Source of the DNA: Rhodobacter sp.
GTDB taxonomy: Bacteria; Pseudomonadota; Alphaproteobacteria; Rhodobacterales; Rhodobacteraceae
DNA length: 64,000 nt
Direction: 5' to 3'
Assembly (NCBI GenBank): GCA_020637515.1
Contig: JACKKG010000001.1
Location: 496,001-560,000 of the forward strand
In this document: positions 60,095 through 64,000 of the stretch, in pieces
Numbering within the stretch: position 1 is the first letter of the stretch
Layout of the letters: each line of letters begins with the position of its first letter
Notes under the pieces: generated by a model
Seen by the model: only the letters and a program-made list of their open reading frames with translations
Database searches by the model: none
What the model was told of the DNA's origin: nothing
Made by a program: the position numbers and the translations under genes

Positions 60095-61756
60095 ATGCAG
60101 GCGAAAGTGGACTCAGGCCCGACCGGAACGCGCGGCTTGTGGATCGCGGCCCTGGGTTTTGGCGCGGTATCGAACCTGCTGCTGCTGACGGGGCCGGTGT
60201 TCATGTTGCAGGTCTATGACCGCGTGCTGACCGGGCGATCGGTCGAAACGCTGTTGGCGCTGGTCGCGCTGATGGCGTTTCTCTACGCCGTCATGGCGGT
60301 GATCGACACCGCCCGCGCCCGGCTGGTCGCCCGCATCGGCGCGCGGCTCAGGGTGGGGGTCGAAACCACCCTGTTCGCGGCCAGCCTGCGCCCCGCCCCC
60401 CGCGACCCGCCCCTGTCGCAGGCGCTGCGCGATCTCGATTCGGTGCAACGGGTTCTGATTTCGGGTGCGGCGCAGGCGGTGATGGATCTGCCCTGGACAA
60501 TCGTGTTCCTGGCGCTCCTGGCCCTGGTCCATCCGTGGATGGGCTGGCTGGCGTTGACGGGCGGCGCGATTCTGGTCGCGATGGCTTTCGCGGGATTTCT
60601 GTCGCAGCGCGGCGCCCAGGGACTCGCCCAGCGGAACGAGGGTGCGGCGGCGCAACTGATTGCGTCGCTCGAACGGCCGGGGGGCGACGGACTGGCCGGG
60701 CTGCGCCCCGGATTCGGACAGACCTGGCAGGCATTGCGAGGTCAGGCTTTGGCAGCACAACTGCGCGTCGCCGACCGCGCCGTCGCCGGAACCGCCGGGG
60801 CGCGGGCCTTTCGGCTGTTCCTGCAATCGGCCACCCTGGCCCTGGGCGCCTGGCTGGTCATCCGCCAGGAGATGTCGGCCGGGCTCATGATCGGCGCGTC
60901 GATCCTGCTGGGACGGTCGCTGGCGCCGGTCGAACAGCTTTCGGGTCAATGGGGGGCCCTGGCCGCGGCCTGGGCCGCCTGGCGCCGCCTGTCCGCCCGG
61001 GGCCGCCTCGCGGACCCTGCGCCACCCCTGGGCGCCTCTGCGCGCGGCACGTTGGTCGTGCGCGCGCTGCTGGTCGCCGGGGGGCAGGGCCCGACGCTGC
61101 GCATCCCCGGGTTCGAGGTCGCGCCAGGGCGGGCCCTGGGCGTGATCGGCCCGGGCGGGGCGGGCAAATCCCTGCTGGCGCGGGTGCTGGCCGGGGGGGT
61201 TGTGCCGACTTCGGGGCAGATCCTGCTGGGCCCGGTGCCGGCCACGTTCTGGCCGGCCGGGACCGTCGGTTACCTGCCGCAACGGGTCCACCTGCCCCCG
61301 GGCTCGCTGATCCAGGCCCTATCGGGGCACGATCCGCGCCCCGATCCCGCAGCGGTCCAGGCCGCGGCCATCGCGGCGGGCGCCCATGCCGCGATCCTGA
61401 CCCTGCCCGAGGGCTATGGCAGCCGTGCCGACGACCCGCTGCTTCCGCGCGGATTGACCCAGCGACTGGGCCTTGCACGCGCGCTTCACGGCGATCCGGC
61501 GCTGGTGATCCTGGACGATCCGGCCGCCCATCTCGATGCCGAGGGGGCGGCGGCCCTGGCCGCGGCGATCCGGGCGCTGAAGGCCCGGGGCGCGGTCGTC
61601 GTCGTGACCGCGAACCGCCCAGCCGAGATTGCCGAATGCGAGGACCTGCTGGTCCTGGACCAGGGCGCACAGGCGGCTTTTGGCCCGCGCGATCGCGTTC
61701 TGCGCGAGGTTGTGCGCAGTCGCGTCGCGCTGGTCGGCACCGGGGCGCCGCCGTGA
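60095..61756 (+). CDS. Type I secretion ABC transporter with altered ATPase motifs
   Basis: The 553-residue protein has the PrtD-type layout: an N-terminal membrane domain with about six helices (LLLLTGPVFMLQVYDRVL near residue 30) and a C-terminal ATPase. Walker A is GPGGAGKS (residues 352-359). The signature LSGGQ is replaced by LPRGLTQRL (near residue 449). Walker B ends ILDDPAAHLD, with Asp475 in place of the catalytic Glu. The switch His is replaced by Asn507 (TANRPAEI). It should export protein with the HlyD partner, but with reduced or no ATPase activity if these changes hold. GTGA couples it to the next gene. Confidence 0.85.
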   Translation: MQAKVDSGPTGTRGLWIAALGFGAVSNLLLLTGPVFMLQVYDRVLTGRSVETLLALVALMAFLYAVMAVIDTARARLVARIGARLRVGVETTLFAASLRPAPRDPPLSQALRDLDSVQRVLISGAAQAVMDLPWTIVFLALLALVHPWMGWLALTGGAILVAMAFAGFLSQRGAQGLAQRNEGAAAQLIASLERPGGDGLAGLRPGFGQTWQALRGQALAAQLRVADRAVAGTAGARAFRLFLQSATLALGAWLVIRQEMSAGLMIGASILLGRSLAPVEQLSGQWGALAAAWAAWRRLSARGRLADPAPPLGASARGTLVVRALLVAGGQGPTLRIPGFEVAPGRALGVIGPGGAGKSLLARVLAGGVVPTSGQILLGPVPATFWPAGTVGYLPQRVHLPPGSLIQALSGHDPRPDPAAVQAAAIAAGAHAAILTLPEGYGSRADDPLLPRGLTQRLGLARALHGDPALVILDDPAAHLDAEGAAALAAAIRALKARGAVVVVTANRPAEIAECEDLLVLDQGAQAAFGPRDRVLREVVRSRVALVGTGAPP

Positions 61757-63021
61757 CCCTGCCCCTGGACCTGCGCGCACGGCGCCCCCTGGGGTTGGGC
61801 CTGGCGGCCTGTCTGGTCCTGTTGCTGGGGATTTCCGGCTGGGCGGCGCGCGCGGTAATCTCCGGGGCCGTCCTCGCGGCGGGCGAGATCGACGCGACCC
61901 CCGCCCGCCACAGCATCCAGCATGCCGAGGGTGGGACGGTTGCCGAACTGGCGGTCCGCGATGGTCAGACCGTCGCCCCCGGGGACCTGTTGCTGCGCCT
62001 GGAAACCGACGCGATCGACGGCGAATTGGCCCTGATCGCCGCGCAGGATGACGAAGCCCGGGCGCGTCAGATCCGGCTCGAGGCCGAGCGCGACGGCAGC
62101 GATTTCCCGCCCCCGTCGCCGGGCGATCCGGCCGCCATCGGGGCCCAGCGCGCGCTGTTCCAGGCCCGCGCCGAAACCCTGGCACGGCAGCGCGGGCAAC
62201 TGGCGGAACGCCGCCACCAGGCCCAGGCTGAAATCGACGGACTGGTCCGTCAACGCGCCGCCCTGAGCCGCGAAACCGCCCTGATCGACGCTGCCCTTCA
62301 GGCGCAACAATCCCTTCGAAACCAAGGGCTTGCACTGAATTCACAGGTCGAGGCCCTGGCGCGCGACGCGGCCAGGCTCGACGGTCAGCGCGCGGCATTC
62401 GACGCCCGCGAGGCGCAGGTTCGAGGCCAGATCGCCGAGATCGCGCAGCAGATCGAAACGCTCGACGCAACCCGCCGCGAAGAGGCCGAACGCGACCTGG
62501 CCGAGACCGGCGTGCGGCGCGTCGAACTGGCGGCGCGGCGGTCCGCGCTGCGGGCGCAACGCGACCGGATGGCGCTGCGCGCGCCGGTCGCCGGGGTGGT
62601 TCACGGCTTGGCGGTCGGCAGCGGGGCGGTGCTGCGCCCCGCGCAAGAGGCGATGCAGATCCTCGCACGTGATTCGCCGCCCGGGATCGTGCTGCGGCTT
62701 CGCCCCGACGACATCGACCATGTGGTGCCCGGGCAGGCGGTTCAACTGCACCTGCCGGCCCTGTCCGCCCGCCACCTGGGCGACATCGACGGCACCGTGC
62801 GCGCCGTTTCGGCGGCCGCGCTGATCGATGAGCGCAGCGGCCAGCGGTTCTTTCGCGTCGAGGTCACGCTGAATGCCGACGCCGCCGCGCGGCTGGTCGG
62901 GGCGCCGCTGGCACCGGGCATGGCGGTGCAGGGCTATATCGTGACCGGCGAACGCACTCCGCTGGACTATCTGCTGGCCCCGGTGCGCGACCACATGGCG
63001 CGCGCCATGCGCGAGCCCTGA
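61753..63021 (+). CDS. Type I secretion membrane fusion protein (HlyD family)
   Basis: The GTG start at 61753 overlaps the ABC stop (GTGA). The 422-residue protein has an N-terminal membrane helix (GLGLAACLVLLLGISGWAARAVI) and a lipoyl-like segment (IQHAEGGTVAELAVRDGQTVAPGDLLLRLE). A long coiled coil covers roughly residues 95-265, and a C-terminal beta-domain contains RAPVAGVVHGLAVGSGAVL. It links the inner-membrane ABC protein to a TolC-like channel. It may export the RTX proteins elsewhere in the window. No outer-membrane component is present. Confidence 0.92.
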   Translation: MTLPLDLRARRPLGLGLAACLVLLLGISGWAARAVISGAVLAAGEIDATPARHSIQHAEGGTVAELAVRDGQTVAPGDLLLRLETDAIDGELALIAAQDDEARARQIRLEAERDGSDFPPPSPGDPAAIGAQRALFQARAETLARQRGQLAERRHQAQAEIDGLVRQRAALSRETALIDAALQAQQSLRNQGLALNSQVEALARDAARLDGQRAAFDAREAQVRGQIAEIAQQIETLDATRREEAERDLAETGVRRVELAARRSALRAQRDRMALRAPVAGVVHGLAVGSGAVLRPAQEAMQILARDSPPGIVLRLRPDDIDHVVPGQAVQLHLPALSARHLGDIDGTVRAVSAAALIDERSGQRFFRVEVTLNADAAARLVGAPLAPGMAVQGYIVTGERTPLDYLLAPVRDHMARAMREP

Positions 63022-63037
63022 TCCGCCCGGCCCCGAA

Positions 63038-63072
63038 CCGCCCCGGCCATCGCCTGGGGCGGCGGGGCTTTT
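63038..63072 (+). terminator. Probable terminator of the type I secretion operon
   Basis: CCGCCCC (63038-63044) pairs with GGGGCGG (63056-63062), followed by CGGGGCTTTT. It is 17 bp after the HlyD stop. Confidence 0.5.
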
Positions 63073-63122
63073 CGCGCCGGCGCAAACGTGCTTTCCTCGG
63101 CTCGACCGCAAAGGAGGCCCCC

Positions 63123-63587
63123 ATGCCGAACGCCATCGAAACCCGCCTCGCCGACATGGGCCTTGCCCTGCCCGCCGCGCCGGCGCCCGCCGCGAACTAT
63201 GTGCCCTGGGTCATCAGCGGCAACCAGATCTTTGTCTCGGGCCAGGTCAGCCAGGCCAACGGCGCCTTTCTGACCGGAAAGCTGGGCGCGGATCTCAGCA
63301 CCGAACAAGGGGCCGAGGCGGCGCGCAGCTGCGCGCTGTCGCTGCTGGCGCAAGCCAAGGCCGCGCTGGGTGGCGACCTGTCGCGGCTGAAACGGGTGGT
63401 GAAGCTGACCGGCTTCGTCAACTGCACCGCCGATTTCACCGATCAGCCCAAGGTCATCAACGGCGCATCCGACCTGATGGTCGCGGCGTTGGGCGATGCC
63501 GGACGGCACGCCCGGTCCGCAGTCGGCGCACCCTCGTTGCCGCTGGGGGTCGCGGTCGAGATCGAGGCGATCTTCGAATTCGCCTGA
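63123..63587 (+). CDS. RidA-family protein
   Basis: ATG 63123 has an AAAGGAGG site. The 154-residue length and the signature VISGNQIFVSGQVSQANG...LTGKLG match the YjgF/YER057c/UK114 fold, with AQAKAALGGDLSRLKRVVKLTGFVNC and GAPSLPLGVAVEIEAIFEF. Family members hydrolyse reactive enamines and imines. The pairing with a phosphodiester phosphodiesterase is common in Rhodobacteraceae. It is likely a housekeeping member and not the aminomuconate deaminase of the nearby catabolic cluster. Confidence 0.92.
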   Translation: MPNAIETRLADMGLALPAAPAPAANYVPWVISGNQIFVSGQVSQANGAFLTGKLGADLSTEQGAEAARSCALSLLAQAKAALGGDLSRLKRVVKLTGFVNCTADFTDQPKVINGASDLMVAALGDAGRHARSAVGAPSLPLGVAVEIEAIFEFA

Positions 63588-63598
63588 GGAGCCCGCCG

Positions 63599-64000
63599 AT
63601 GCGTCCGCGCCTTTCGCCCGCCTTCCTGTCCGTGCCGATCGCCCATCGCGCGCTGCACGACGCGGGCGCCCACCGGCCCGAGAATTCGCTGCCCGCCATT
63701 CGCGCCGCGATCGCCGCCGGCTATGGAATCGAAATCGACCTGCAACCCAGCGCGGACGGCGTGCCGATGGTGTTCCATGACGACACGCTGGATCGGCTGA
63801 CCCATGACAGCGGGCCGATCCGGGCGCGGACCGCGGCCGCGTTGCAGCGCATCGGCGTGCGGGCCAGCCCCGAACCGATCCCGACCCTGCGTCAGGTCCT
63901 GGACGAGGTGGACGGCCGCGTGCCCCTGCTGATCGAGATCAAGGACCAGTCCGGCGTCATGGGGCCAACCGACGGCGCGCTCGAACGCGCCACGGCCGAG
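63599..64000 (+). CDS. Glycerophosphodiester phosphodiesterase, 3'-truncated
   Basis: ATG 63599 lies 11 bp after the RidA stop. The visible 134 residues show the GDPD catalytic landmarks PIAHRALHDAGAHRPENSLPA (His17, Arg18, Glu27-Asn28), GIEIDLQPSADG (metal Glu/Asp) and MVFHDDTLDRLT (His). The enzyme splits glycerophosphodiesters to an alcohol and glycerol-3-phosphate. No signal peptide is visible, so it is likely cytoplasmic. The C-terminus lies outside the window. Confidence 0.93.
   Translation, partial: MRPRLSPAFLSVPIAHRALHDAGAHRPENSLPAIRAAIAAGYGIEIDLQPSADGVPMVFHDDTLDRLTHDSGPIRARTAAALQRIGVRASPEPIPTLRQVLDEVDGRVPLLIEIKDQSGVMGPTDGALERATAE

Noticed and set aside
63123..63587. RidA protein as the missing 2-aminomuconate deaminase of the catabolic island
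   Set aside because: It lies about 4.5 kb away beyond unrelated mla and secretion genes, and its pairing with a phosphodiesterase is a common housekeeping arrangement.

Overview
The window is a high-GC (roughly two-thirds G+C) chromosomal segment from an alphaproteobacterium, most likely a member of the Rhodobacteraceae (Rhodobacterales). The evidence is the densely packed GC-rich genes, frequent ATGA and GTGA overlaps, RTX (GGxGxD) proteins, several TRAP transporters, DUF2125 and DUF1850 proteins, and a GC-rich hairpin followed by an 'ATTTGCGACAAG'-type tail between genes, an arrangement I associate with this family. I see no insertion sequence, prophage, integrase, CRISPR array or rRNA operon. 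No gap between genes exceeds 300 bp.

Region 1 (1-20.7 kb) is a capsule or exopolysaccharide locus. It holds a truncated GT2 glycosyltransferase, a giant galectin-like/GT31-like/GT2-like fusion, a sulfotransferase, a GT4 glycosyltransferase, and an ABC exporter of the group 2 capsule type (KpsT ATPase, KpsE-like PCP, KpsM permease). A galactofuranosyltransferase-like GT2, a large RTX protein, a nucleotide-sugar 4,6-dehydratase/epimerase of the FlaA1/WbpM type, UDP-galactopyranose mutase and the Kdo supply genes kdsB-kdsA-kdsD follow. Together they suggest a Kdo-linked, ABC-exported polysaccharide that contains galactofuranose and may be sulfated. KpsC, KpsS and the outer-membrane exporter KpsD are not in the window.

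Region 2 (20.8-34.2 kb) is mixed housekeeping and accessory DNA: a SulP anion transporter beside a beta-carbonic anhydrase, a degenerate Hpt-like protein, an M17 aminopeptidase overlapping an NlpC/P60 hydrolase, a copper chaperone pair, an SDR/enoyl-CoA hydratase pair, a DUF2125 protein, a proline-racemase-family enzyme, asd behind a structured leader, and an FkbM methyltransferase/GT2 pair.

Region 3 (34.2-49.7 kb) holds pnp, a TAXI-type TRAP transporter, TrkH/TrkA potassium uptake, rpsO, a second RTX protein, tRNA-Arg(CCT), a LacI-family regulator, amtB-glnK, and a class A penicillin-binding protein.

Region 4 (49.7-58.6 kb) is a catabolic island: DctPQM TRAP transporter, 3-hydroxyanthranilate 3,4-dioxygenase, EamA transporter, DHDPS-family aldolase, aspartate-dehydrogenase-like enzyme, LysR regulator and aldehyde dehydrogenase. 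Its three upstream regions share GGATA-type boxes spaced 15 bp apart, which suggests one LysR regulon. It is the best candidate here for an undescribed pathway.

Region 5 (58.6-64 kb) carries mlaC-mlaA, a type I secretion ABC/HlyD pair whose ATPase has three altered catalytic motifs, a RidA protein, and a truncated glycerophosphodiester phosphodiesterase.
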